Part shown: positions 37,648 through 44,968 of the stretch, piece after piece | How the letters are laid out: the number at the start of each line of letters is the position of its first letter | How positions within the stretch are numbered: position 1 is the first letter of the stretch | Source of the DNA: Rossellomorea aquimaris | GTDB lineage: Bacteria > Bacillota > Bacilli > Bacillales > Bacillaceae_B | DNA length: 64,000 nt | Assembly (NCBI RefSeq): GCF_020172085.1 | Contig: NZ_JAIVAT010000009.1 | Span: 1-64,000 of the forward strand | Direction: 5' to 3' | Program-made: the position numbers and the translations under genes | Notes under the pieces: generated by a model | The model's input: the letters and a program-made list of their open reading frames with translations, nothing else | Told to the model about the DNA's origin: nothing | Databases searched by the model: none

Positions 37648-37764
37648 ATCCTTTCTCTCATCTTTCAAAGCATATGCTTTGAGTGAATTGGCACCATTTC
37701 AATTTTCATTGACGGTTGCCGGGCTTCATAGGGCACGTCCCTCCACCTCTCTTAATAAGAGTAA
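37648..37764 (-). promoter_or_regulatory. SAM-I riboswitch (S box)
   Basis: Read on the minus strand: CTCTTATTAAGAGAGGTGGA, GGGACGTGCCCTATGAAGCC, CGGCAACC, GGTGCCAATTC and GATGAGAGAAAGGA, all in S-box order. With the terminator it should switch metNIQ off when S-adenosylmethionine is plentiful. Confidence 0.96.
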
Positions 37765-37824
37765 AGTATCGAATTATTTAATTTATCAAATGGTTAAAGA
37801 CTCTGAAAATTTGCTACAAGAGAG

Positions 37825-37854
37825 ATTCTATCATCGGATATAGAAAGGTGTCAA
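37825..37854 (-). promoter_or_regulatory. SigA-type promoter of metNIQ
   Basis: On the minus strand TTGACA (37854-37849) and TAGAAT (37830-37825), 18 bases apart, just upstream of the S box. Confidence 0.75.
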
Positions 37855-37866
37855 TTCTTTTTTTTA

Positions 37867-38217
37867 TTATACTCGAACCGGTTCTTTCCCTCTTGACCTT
37901 GTAAGCCATAGGACGGACTCTGTAAATAATAATGGCCGGTATCCACCTCTGACTTCCAAAACGCCTTTTTCAATCATTTGGGATAATCGTTCTTCGCCTG
38001 AAAGGAGAGAGACCATATCCGCCTCTTCACCTTTGATGATAAAATGTGAATCTGTCAATCCATGATCTAATACATCACAATCACTGTTTGAAATGGAAAT
38101 TCCGTAGGTGCGCTCTCCACATTGAAACTGAAGAATAAATGGGCTGTCCGGGAACAAGAGACGTAAGTGATACCTGGAGTGACACTGATCTACTAATTTC
38201 TCTAAATATATTCGCAT
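37867..38217 (-). CDS. yusD: YusD-like SCP2 sterol-carrier-fold protein
   Basis: A 116-residue small protein in the position of B. subtilis yusD, with features of the SCP2 fold (FQCGERTYGISISN, HFIIKGEEADMVSLLSGEERLSQMI). SCP2-like domains bind lipids in a hydrophobic tunnel; its ligand is unknown. ATG 38217 follows GGGAGGG. It reads towards the metN promoter region without a clear terminator of its own. Confidence 0.72.
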   Translation of the reverse strand: MRIYLEKLVDQCHSRYHLRLLFPDSPFILQFQCGERTYGISISNSDCDVLDHGLTDSHFIIKGEEADMVSLLSGEERLSQMIEKGVLEVRGGYRPLLFTESVLWLTRSRGKEPVRV

Positions 38218-38448
38218 GAATACCCTCCCAGTAAAACTTCTATATACTTACAATTCCACTTCAGTAAGAGATTCCCTTTTAAGCATTCTCGACATGTTTT
38301 GGGAGGATTCATCTAATTTGTCGAACAGTAAGAATTTGGATGATGGAAGGTCAAAAAATGAGGGGATTCGAACCATTTCCCGAGAAATATGTCTGCGATT
38401 GTAGAAAGAAAATCGCATTATACTTGTATTTTATTAAATAAAATGCCC

Positions 38449-38484
38449 TAAAAAAACAAAAAGACCTCTTCAAATAAAAGGTCT
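38449..38484 (-). terminator. Probable terminator of yusE
   Basis: AGACCT (38462-38467) pairs with AGGTCT (38479-38484); A-rich on the left, giving U residues on the minus strand. Short stem. Confidence 0.55.
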
Positions 38485-38494
38485 CTAATCCCCT

Positions 38495-38803
38495 CTAAGC
38501 GTTCTTAACGAGGGTTTCATATAAAAACGGAACGGATTGAAAGGCATAGATCCTTTCCTGTTCCACACCATCCTTTAAGAGGAGCAGGCAGGGTACACTC
38601 TCAATGGATTGCTTCTCTGCAAATTCGGGTAAATAGTTTAAATTGGCTTTCACAAAATGATAGGATTGAGGAAGTTTCTCCACCACATCCATCATTCTTC
38701 CAGCCACCTGGCATGTACCACACATTGGTGTATAAAGGTAAACGGCTTCTAACGTGTGTTCATCGATTGCTTGGTTTAATGCTTCGGTACTGCTTACCTC
38801 CAT
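38495..38803 (-). CDS. yusE: Thioredoxin-like protein YusE
   Basis: A 102-residue thioredoxin-fold protein. The active-site motif is CGTC in LYTPMCGTCQVAGRMM (about residues 23-38), and SVPCLLLLKDG holds the cis-proline. CGTC rather than CGPC suggests a redox potential different from that of thioredoxin. It starts a few bases after the yusF stop, so the two are co-translated. Start ATG 38803. Confidence 0.87.
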   Translation of the reverse strand: MEVSSTEALNQAIDEHTLEAVYLYTPMCGTCQVAGRMMDVVEKLPQSYHFVKANLNYLPEFAEKQSIESVPCLLLLKDGVEQERIYAFQSVPFLYETLVKNA

Positions 38804-38808
38804 CAAAA

Positions 38809-39168
38809 CTAGATCATCCTTTTTCCTAGATATTCTTTATGCACATCAATGTTTGCTCCGATCAAAACAGAGGCAAGATGATATTCAGGCGCTGCAGCCA
38901 CTTCTTTATACATCCGGTCAATGTATAGGTGTTCGGCTTCTGGAAATTCACGCTTGAATTGTTTACGTAATTTTTCCCCAGCATCATCAGCATCAACCAG
39001 GATATATACATCCCTTTCAAACAACTCGTCGATCAGTTCGTCCATCTTTGTGATGCTGATCGTTCCATTTGTGCAGATAATTTCAATCGGTTCTTTAATA
39101 ATGTCTTTTACTTTTCGTTTATCGGTTGTCCCTTCAACGATGATTACTTTTTCGTCAAGTTCCATCAT
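38809..39168 (-). CDS. yusF: Toprim-domain protein YusF
   Basis: A 119-residue protein consisting mainly of a toprim domain: the catalytic Glu in VIIVEGTTDKR (about residues 9-19) and the DxD pair in ILVDADDAGEKLR (about 54-66). It resembles the N-terminal half of RNase M5. A small primase-like or nuclease role is possible but unproven. Start choice: ATG 39168, six bases after AAGGTG; further in-frame starts upstream lack a binding site. Co-transcribed with yusE. Confidence 0.85.
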   Translation of the reverse strand: MMELDEKVIIVEGTTDKRKVKDIIKEPIEIICTNGTISITKMDELIDELFERDVYILVDADDAGEKLRKQFKREFPEAEHLYIDRMYKEVAAAPEYHLASVLIGANIDVHKEYLGKRMI

Positions 39169-39309
39169 GATCATCACCTTATCTTTCAGAAATAAGATTA
39201 GGATAGTATATTCAGATAACAAGATATGATGTCCACTTTCTACTTATATTTTCTCATGTTTATAAAAAATAGTGCAAGAGGTTTGCCTGCAGTAACCGAT
39301 TATGGAAAC

Positions 39310-39339
39310 AGTGCCAGATCCTTAAACGGATCTGGCACT
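39310..39339 (-). terminator. Hairpin after yusG, weak terminator
   Basis: AGTGCCAGATCC pairs with GGATCTGGCACT, a perfect 12-bp stem, but no T run on either strand. Confidence 0.5.
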
Positions 39340-39347
39340 AAATACAT

Positions 39348-39584
39348 TTAACACCATCCACCTTCATCACAATCCGTGTACCTTGCTTCATGCCCTTCTG
39401 TGGATGTGTAGCTTTGATAAATTTTATTTTCCCTTGCTTCAAAGTTCGGTTCCATAGTGATCCCATCAAGAGGCAAGGCCATTTTGCCGATTCGCTGATT
39501 ATCCAGGAATAATTCAACCTCACCATTATTCAGCCTGCCGGTGACTCTGTTTGTTACATCTAATTTCCTTGGTTCAAGCACCAT
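39348..39584 (-). CDS. yusG: YusG family (DUF2553) protein
   Basis: A 78-residue protein located between yusF and gcvH, as yusG is in B. subtilis. The N-terminal LDVTNRVTGRLNNGEVELF agrees with DUF2553. The C-terminus reads DCDEGGWC, with two cysteines that could bind metal or form a disulfide. Function is unknown. ATG 39584 follows AAAGGA. Confidence 0.78.
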   Translation of the reverse strand: MVLEPRKLDVTNRVTGRLNNGEVELFLDNQRIGKMALPLDGITMEPNFEARENKIYQSYTSTEGHEARYTDCDEGGWC

Positions 39585-39626
39585 GAGTATTCATCCTTTC
39601 TTTATACGCGTACTCCTATGGTGCCC

Positions 39627-39666
39627 AAAAAGAAAAACAAAACACCTTGAGAAATCCTCAAGGTGC
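39627..39666 (-). terminator. Terminator of gcvH
   Basis: CACCTTGAG (39643-39651) pairs with CTCAAGGTG (39657-39665); U-rich on the minus strand. Confidence 0.8.
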
Positions 39667-39677
39667 CCTGGCAGATA

Positions 39678-40061
39678 TTATCCTTCATTGATCATTTCAT
39701 CATACTGTTCAGCCGTCATTAGCTTGTCTACTTCTCCAGCATCTGAAGGTTCAACAACGACCATCCATGCCTTTTCATAAGGTGATTCGTTTACGAACTC
39801 AGGGCTGTCCGACAGCTCTTCATTCACTTCTACCACCTTACCTGATACAGGGGCATATAGCTCAGAAACGGTCTTAACCGATTCAACACTGCCGAATGGC
39901 TCGTTTGCTTTGATTTCATCGCCAACCTCAGGTAACTCGACGAATACGATATCGCCCAGTTCGGATTGTGCAAATGATGTGATTCCCACGCGTACATTTT
40001 CCCCTTCAACCTTGACCCACTCGTGTTCTTCTGAATAACGAAGTTCTTTCGGTGTACTCAT
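39678..40061 (-). CDS. gcvH: GcvH, lipoyl carrier protein of the glycine cleavage system
   Basis: A 127-residue lipoyl-domain protein. The lipoylated lysine is in [16 protein letters not shown] (Lys at about residue 63). It shuttles aminomethyl groups in glycine cleavage and, in B. subtilis, is the entry point for lipoyl groups later moved to 2-oxoacid dehydrogenases. LipA at 16.2-17.2 kb supplies the sulfurs. ATG 40061 follows GGAGGGA. The other gcv genes are not in this window. Confidence 0.96.
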   Translation of the reverse strand: MSTPKELRYSEEHEWVKVEGENVRVGITSFAQSELGDIVFVELPEVGDEIKANEPFGSVESVKTVSELYAPVSGKVVEVNEELSDSPEFVNESPYEKAWMVVVEPSDAGEVDKLMTAEQYDEMINEG

Positions 40062-40190
40062 TCTCTATCCCTCCAAATGCTAGTTATACAACCTAATATT
40101 GACACACTTTTCATTGAAAAAGCAAGAAAACCAAGTATGAATCATGAAACTTTTTCATTATCTATTATTTGGTAGGTACCGGACCCCGAT

Positions 40191-40547
40191 TTACTTCCAG
40201 GTATCTTCGAAAGTTTCTTCTTTAAAGCCTACTGTCACCTTGTTTCCATCCGTTGTGATCGGACGCTTGATCAGCATACCGTCTGAGGAAAGAATTTCTA
40301 GCAGTTCATCATCAGAGGCTGAATTCACTTTATCTTTCAAGCCCAATTCACGATACTTTTTTCCACTTGTGTTAAAGAATTTTTTGAGAGGGAATCCGCT
40401 CTTTTGGAAGAGGCTCTTAAGTTCTTCCTTAGACGGCGGGTTCTCTACAATATGTATTTCATTCATGGCGATTCCTTGATCTTCGAGCCATTTTTTCGCT
40501 TTGCGGCATGTACCGCATTTCGGATAAGAATAAAAAGTCAACGACAT
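40191..40547 (-). CDS. yusI: ArsC/Spx-family protein YusI
   Basis: A 118-residue thioredoxin-fold protein of the arsenate reductase-like/Spx family. It has CGTC in YPKCGTCRKAKKWL (about residues 8-21) and GMLIKRPI near residue 90. It lacks Spx's RNA polymerase-binding context, so a reductase-like role is more likely; its substrate is unknown. Start choice: ATG 40547, five bases after the GGTGG site. Confidence 0.87.
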   Translation of the reverse strand: MSLTFYSYPKCGTCRKAKKWLEDQGIAMNEIHIVENPPSKEELKSLFQKSGFPLKKFFNTSGKKYRELGLKDKVNSASDDELLEILSSDGMLIKRPITTDGNKVTVGFKEETFEDTWK

Positions 40548-40658
40548 CATTCCACCACCTTTCCATTTAATCTGAGACGGGGAATATCCCCGTCCAAGTT
40601 ACGCGAATCTATTTCTTACATTCGACAATATCCGTTCGTATCCTTCTTTTCGGAAACT

Positions 40659-40961
40659 TTACCCGCATTGTGTTTCTACGGTTTCGACCAATTCTTTGAG
40701 GAGCACGGTTGCATTGTCCAATTCAAGAGAATAGAATCGCTGCGTTCCTTTCTGTTCTAATGATACTAATTGCTGGTCCCGCAAGATTTTCAAATGATGA
40801 GACACTGCAGGACGGGATAAGGTCAGATTTTCAGTTATCTGATTGACCGTAAGAGGTTCTTGTTCGGCAAGAAGTAATATTATGTCCTGACGATAAGGAT
40901 CACTCAGTGCTTGAAATAATGGTATACAAGCACGAAATGTATCAATTGCTTTTTGACCCAT
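40659..40961 (-). CDS. ArsR-family winged-helix regulator
   Basis: A 100-residue winged HTH: FQALSDPYRQDIILLLAEQE (about residues 16-35), then LTVNQITENLTLSRPAVSHHLKILRD, the recognition helix, and the wing LVSLEQKGTQRFYSL. No CxC metal-binding motif is present in the recognition helix, so it probably senses something other than arsenic or zinc. It lies just downstream of the SDR gene and probably shares its transcript; a palindrome in that promoter is its likely operator. Confidence 0.88.
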   Translation of the reverse strand: MGQKAIDTFRACIPLFQALSDPYRQDIILLLAEQEPLTVNQITENLTLSRPAVSHHLKILRDQQLVSLEQKGTQRFYSLELDNATVLLKELVETVETQCG

Positions 40962-40993
40962 AGTCTTCTCCCTTCAAACTCATTCACTATCAA

Positions 40994-41773
40994 TTATACC
41001 CGTTCTTGTACCTTTCGAACAATATTAGTGACCATTTTACGCGGTAAGAATCGGATGGACTTGGTGAGCATTCGATTTTTCACCCCTGGGACGATCACGG
41101 TTTTATTATTGGTCATCATTTGCTTATACCCTTCCTCCACCACATCTTCCACGTTCATTACGCCTGATTGAAAGAGCTTGGAGGACTGAAGTTCTGCTGC
41201 ATCACTGAATCCCGTCTCAGTGGCACCAGGACATAAAGCCGCCACCCTCACCCCGTGTGGTGCCCACTCGTTGGCGAGTGCTTCTGATAAGGACAGGACA
41301 TAGGCTTTCGTTGCATAATAAACTGCCATCAGCGGTCCCGGCTGAAAAGCGGCCGTCGATGCAATATTTAGGATTCTTCCCTCTTTCCGGTTCACCATTT
41401 CTTTTCCAAAATACTTACATAGCTCTGTTAAAGCTGTTATATTCACTTGAATCATATCCAGTTCTTTCGATAGCTCCGTTTCTTCGAATTCTCCAAACAA
41501 ACCGAATCCGGCATTATTGATGAGGATATCCACTTGAATCCCCTTCTCCTTAATGGACTCATACAATTCTTTTGAAGCTTCAGGCTTTGAAAGGTCCGCC
41601 GTAAACACATACGTCTTCACAGCATATTTCGTCTCGATTTCTTCTGATAATGTCCGGAGTTTCCCTTCACTTCGTGCTACCAAAATCACATCATGACCTG
41701 ATTGTGCAAACTTATGACTGAAGTTCAGACCGATGCCGCTGGAAGCACCTGTTATTAAAACGGTTTTATTCAT
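40994..41773 (-). CDS. Short-chain dehydrogenase/reductase
   Basis: A 259-residue classical SDR. Cofactor motif TGASSGIGLNF (residues 8-18), NNAGFG (about 87-92), catalytic Ser in NIASTAAF, and YxxxK as YYATK (about 152-156); PGATETGF follows. It resembles YqjQ-type oxidoreductases; its substrate is unknown. Probably co-transcribed with the ArsR gene at 40659. Confidence 0.88.
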   Translation of the reverse strand: MNKTVLITGASSGIGLNFSHKFAQSGHDVILVARSEGKLRTLSEEIETKYAVKTYVFTADLSKPEASKELYESIKEKGIQVDILINNAGFGLFGEFEETELSKELDMIQVNITALTELCKYFGKEMVNRKEGRILNIASTAAFQPGPLMAVYYATKAYVLSLSEALANEWAPHGVRVAALCPGATETGFSDAAELQSSKLFQSGVMNVEDVVEEGYKQMMTNNKTVIVPGVKNRMLTKSIRFLPRKMVTNIVRKVQERV

Positions 41774-41795
41774 CTATGCTAACCACCTTATCTTA

Positions 41796-41819
41796 ATATG
41801 TTTAAATGTTTAAACATAT
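41796..41819. promoter_or_regulatory. Palindromic operator upstream of the SDR-ArsR genes
   Basis: ATATGTTTAAA (41796-41806) and TTTAAACATAT (41809-41819) are perfect inverted repeats two bases apart, 23 bases upstream of the SDR start. The shape suits a homodimeric ArsR repressor. Confidence 0.6.
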
Positions 41820-41846
41820 AATAATTTAATGCAGCGCCGTTGTCAA

Positions 41847-41886
41847 ATAAAAAAAGGACGGACCTCCGTTTCGAAGGTCCGTCCCT
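41847..41886 (-). terminator. Terminator of fadE (GGGACGGACC hairpin)
   Basis: AGGACGGACCT (41855-41865) pairs with AGGTCCGTCCCT (41875-41886); U run on the minus strand. Confidence 0.8.
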
Positions 41887-41893
41887 GACTTAC

Positions 41894-43678
41894 TTACAGT
41901 GCATATTTTTCTGCGTCGATCAGTTTGACTGATGCTTCACGCTTCACTGCGATCACGTTGATCGGTGTGTGGCGGGTGAATTTACGAAGTGCTGAAAGCA
42001 TCATGCGTAATGTGTCACCTGTTTCCGTTGCGACAAGTGTTTCTTTGGCATGTTGTTCGATTTCATTGAATGCTTCTTGACAGAAGATTTGAGTGTAAAG
42101 AAGCTTTTGCTTCGCTTTCTCCACTCCACCTTTTTCAATGGCTTTTTCGGTTCTCAGGACTACGGATTCCATTGCGTATGCGTTAGAAACGATATCTGCA
42201 ATGTTCACCAGGATTTCCTGCTCTTTATCAAGGGCTTTACCAAACTTCTGAGCTGCCAATCCAGCCAGCATCAAGCCGATTTTTTTCGCGTTTTTCACAA
42301 GGTATTTTTCTTGTGCAAGTGGCTCATCGCCTACTTCTTCAGGCATTAACATCATCAATTCTTCTTGAAGTGCCTGTGCTTTTTGAAGTAATGGAAGCTC
42401 ACCCTTCATCGCTTTACGAAGGTATGTGCCCGGTACCAGAAGGCGGTTGATTTCATTCGTTCCTTCAAAGATACGGTTGATGCGTGAGTCACGGTACATT
42501 CTTTCAATTTCATATTCTTGCATGAAGCCGTATCCACCGTGAAGTTGAACGCCTTCGTCCACTACATAATCCAGTACTTCCGTAGCAAAGAATTTATTTA
42601 ATGAACACTCGATTGCGTATTCCGCAATGGATTTTGCCACTTCAGTGCCGTTTTTCACTTCTTCATCCGTAAGCTTACTCATACGATCCTCAAACAATCC
42701 AACTGTACGGTAAACGGAGCTTTCCGCTGCATATAATTTAGACGCCATCGTTGCAAGCTTTTCTTTCGTTAAGTTGAAGCTTGAAATTGGTGTTTTGAAC
42801 TGCTGACGTTGATTGGTGTATTGAGCCGTCACTTCTAAAGCACGCTTACTTGCTCCAACAGCCCCCACCCCTAATTTGTAGCGTCCGATGTTTAAGATGT
42901 TGAAGGCAATGATATGACCTTTACCGGCGTCACCAAGAAGGTTTTCAACCGGGATTTCCGCATCCTCAAGGATTAGTGTACGAGTCGATGAACTCTTGAT
43001 TCCCATTTTCTTTTCTTCAGGGCCTGTTGACACACCAGGATACTCTTTTTCAACGATGAAGGCTGAGAAATGCTCTCCATCAATCTTCGCATAAACCACG
43101 AATACATCGGCAAATGCAGAGTTTGTGATCCACTGTTTTTCCCCATTTAAAATGTAGTGGGTACCTTCTGCGTTCAGTTTAGCTGTCGTCTTTGCACCAA
43201 GGGCATCAGACCCTGAGCCTGGCTCTGTCAATGCGTAAGCCGCTAATTTTTCACCGGTCGCCAATGCAGGAAGATACTTCTGCTTCTGTTCTTCGTTACC
43301 GAATAAAACGATTGGAAGAGAGCCGATACCAACATGTGCACCGTGAGAGATCGAGAATCCGCCCGCACGTGACATTTTTTCAGCAATCAAAGCCGAGCTT
43401 ACTTTATCAAGTCCCAATCCGCCATACTCTTCAGGTACATCCGCTCCAAGAAGGCCAAGATCTCCAGCTTCTTTTAAAAGGCGTACAGAATGATCGAACT
43501 CATGATTTTCCAAGTTGTCAATAACAGGCACAACTTCATTCAGAACATAATCTTCCGTCGTTTTCGCGATCATCTTCTGCTCATCGGAATAATCTTCCGG
43601 AGTGAACACTTGCTCAAAGCTTACATCTTCAATTAAAAAACTTCCGCCTTTGATTAGCTTTTCTGTTTGATTCGCCAT
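41894..43678 (-). CDS. fadE: FadE, acyl-CoA dehydrogenase
   Basis: A 594-residue FAD-dependent acyl-CoA dehydrogenase for the first step of beta-oxidation. It has AYALTEPGSGSDALG (about residues 146-160), MGIKSSSTRTL, and the conserved LQLHGGYGFMQEYEIERMYRDSR-type segment with ILFEGTNEI-like RIFEGTNEINRLL. It carries an extra C-terminal domain of about 170 residues, typical of the Bacillus FadE (YusJ) type. Last gene of fadN-fadA-fadE. Confidence 0.95.
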   Translation of the reverse strand: MANQTEKLIKGGSFLIEDVSFEQVFTPEDYSDEQKMIAKTTEDYVLNEVVPVIDNLENHEFDHSVRLLKEAGDLGLLGADVPEEYGGLGLDKVSSALIAEKMSRAGGFSISHGAHVGIGSLPIVLFGNEEQKQKYLPALATGEKLAAYALTEPGSGSDALGAKTTAKLNAEGTHYILNGEKQWITNSAFADVFVVYAKIDGEHFSAFIVEKEYPGVSTGPEEKKMGIKSSSTRTLILEDAEIPVENLLGDAGKGHIIAFNILNIGRYKLGVGAVGASKRALEVTAQYTNQRQQFKTPISSFNLTKEKLATMASKLYAAESSVYRTVGLFEDRMSKLTDEEVKNGTEVAKSIAEYAIECSLNKFFATEVLDYVVDEGVQLHGGYGFMQEYEIERMYRDSRINRIFEGTNEINRLLVPGTYLRKAMKGELPLLQKAQALQEELMMLMPEEVGDEPLAQEKYLVKNAKKIGLMLAGLAAQKFGKALDKEQEILVNIADIVSNAYAMESVVLRTEKAIEKGGVEKAKQKLLYTQIFCQEAFNEIEQHAKETLVATETGDTLRMMLSALRKFTRHTPINVIAVKREASVKLIDAEKYAL

Positions 43679-43734
43679 TTCGAATCCCCCTAAAATTGTT
43701 TATTTTGAAGGAGTTGGGAAGGCCTCGTAGTGAG

Positions 43735-43747
43735 AGGTCCGTCCCTC
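43735..43747. repeat. Half copy of the GGGACGGACC hairpin
   Basis: AGGTCCGTCCCTC appears between fadA and fadE, preceded by a degraded left arm (GGGAAGGCCTC). Too mismatched to be a good terminator. Confidence 0.5.
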
Positions 43748-43752
43748 CTCTA

Positions 43753-44931
43753 TTAACCTATTAATTCAAATACGCCGGCTGCTCCCATTCCGCCTCCGAT
43801 GCACATGGTGACGATACCGAATTGCTGGTTTCTGCGTTTCATTTCATGTACAAGTGAAAGGGTTAGCTTCGCGCCGGTACAGCCTAGAGGATGACCGAGA
43901 GCGATGGCGCCACCGTTTACGTTTACTTTTTCTTCATCTAATCCGAGCTGACGGATGACCTGGATGGATTGAGAAGCAAAGGCCTCGTTCAGTTCAAACA
44001 ACCCGATATCCGATAGTTCAAGTCCAGCCATCTTCAGTGCCCGTGGAATTGCTTCAACCGGGCCGATCCCCATGATTTCCGGTGGTACTCCTGCAACTGC
44101 GAAACTTCTAAATTTAGCCATTGGCTGAAGTCCTAATGAACCTGCCTTTTCGCGATCCATCACCATGACCGCTGCCGCACCGTCACTTGTTTGGGATGAG
44201 TTACCCGCTGTTACAGAACCTTTTACGTTAAACGCAGGACGTAATTTCGCCAGAACCTCTGAGCTGGTTTCTGCCCGGACACCTTCATCTTTTGAAAATT
44301 GGAAAGCTTTTTCTACCAGCTTATTTTCGCCGTTCACTGAACGACGGAGAACATCGACCGGTACGATTTCATCATCGAATTTCCCTTCAGCGATGGCCTT
44401 GGCTGCTTTTTGATGACTTCTCACTGCAAAGGCATCCTGGTCTTCACGGGAAACACCGAACTTCGTTGCCACCTGCTCAGCTGTGTGCCCCATGCTCATG
44501 TAATATTGAGGAGCATTTTCAGCAAGCTTCGCGTTCGGACGGACCACGTGTCCCATCATAGGAACAAGGCTCATGGATTCTGCTCCACCTGCGATGGCCG
44601 TATCTGAGTGACCGAGCATGATTTTCTCTGCGGCATAAGCAATGGATTGTAATCCAGATGAACAGTACCGATTGATGGTGATCGCCGGAACAGAATCAGG
44701 CAGACCTGCAAGGCCACCTATATTCCGAGCCATATTCAACCCCTGTTCTGCTTCCGGCATCGCACACCCGATGATCAAATCATCGATGTTGCCTTCATAA
44801 TTCCCTGCCCGCTTGAGGGTTTCTTTTACTACAAGTGCTCCAAGATCATCTGGTCTTACCTGAGCCAGTGAACCTTTTCGAGATTTTCCGACTGGTGTTC
44901 TTGCACCAGCAACAATGACTGCTTCGCGCAT
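43753..44931 (-). CDS. fadA: FadA, acetyl-CoA C-acyltransferase (thiolase)
   Basis: A 392-residue thiolase for the last step of beta-oxidation. The nucleophilic cysteine is in [12 protein letters not shown] (about residue 87), the catalytic His in [18 protein letters not shown] (about residues 338-355), and the second cysteine in [11 protein letters not shown] near the C-terminus. Start choice: ATG 44931, six bases after GGGGG, giving MREAVIV as in B. subtilis FadA; an upstream in-frame start lacks such a site. Confidence 0.95.
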   Translation of the reverse strand: MREAVIVAGARTPVGKSRKGSLAQVRPDDLGALVVKETLKRAGNYEGNIDDLIIGCAMPEAEQGLNMARNIGGLAGLPDSVPAITINRYCSSGLQSIAYAAEKIMLGHSDTAIAGGAESMSLVPMMGHVVRPNAKLAENAPQYYMSMGHTAEQVATKFGVSREDQDAFAVRSHQKAAKAIAEGKFDDEIVPVDVLRRSVNGENKLVEKAFQFSKDEGVRAETSSEVLAKLRPAFNVKGSVTAGNSSQTSDGAAAVMVMDREKAGSLGLQPMAKFRSFAVAGVPPEIMGIGPVEAIPRALKMAGLELSDIGLFELNEAFASQSIQVIRQLGLDEEKVNVNGGAIALGHPLGCTGAKLTLSLVHEMKRRNQQFGIVTMCIGGGMGAAGVFELIG

Positions 44932-44968
44932 GATATTCCCCCGCTTTCTCATATGATATAAACGCTAA

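Noticed and set aside
38339..38400. GAGGGGATTCGAACC near 38355 looks like the reverse complement of a tRNA T-arm.
   Set aside because: No matching acceptor stem, anticodon arm or D-arm could be found on the minus strand in the expected distance.
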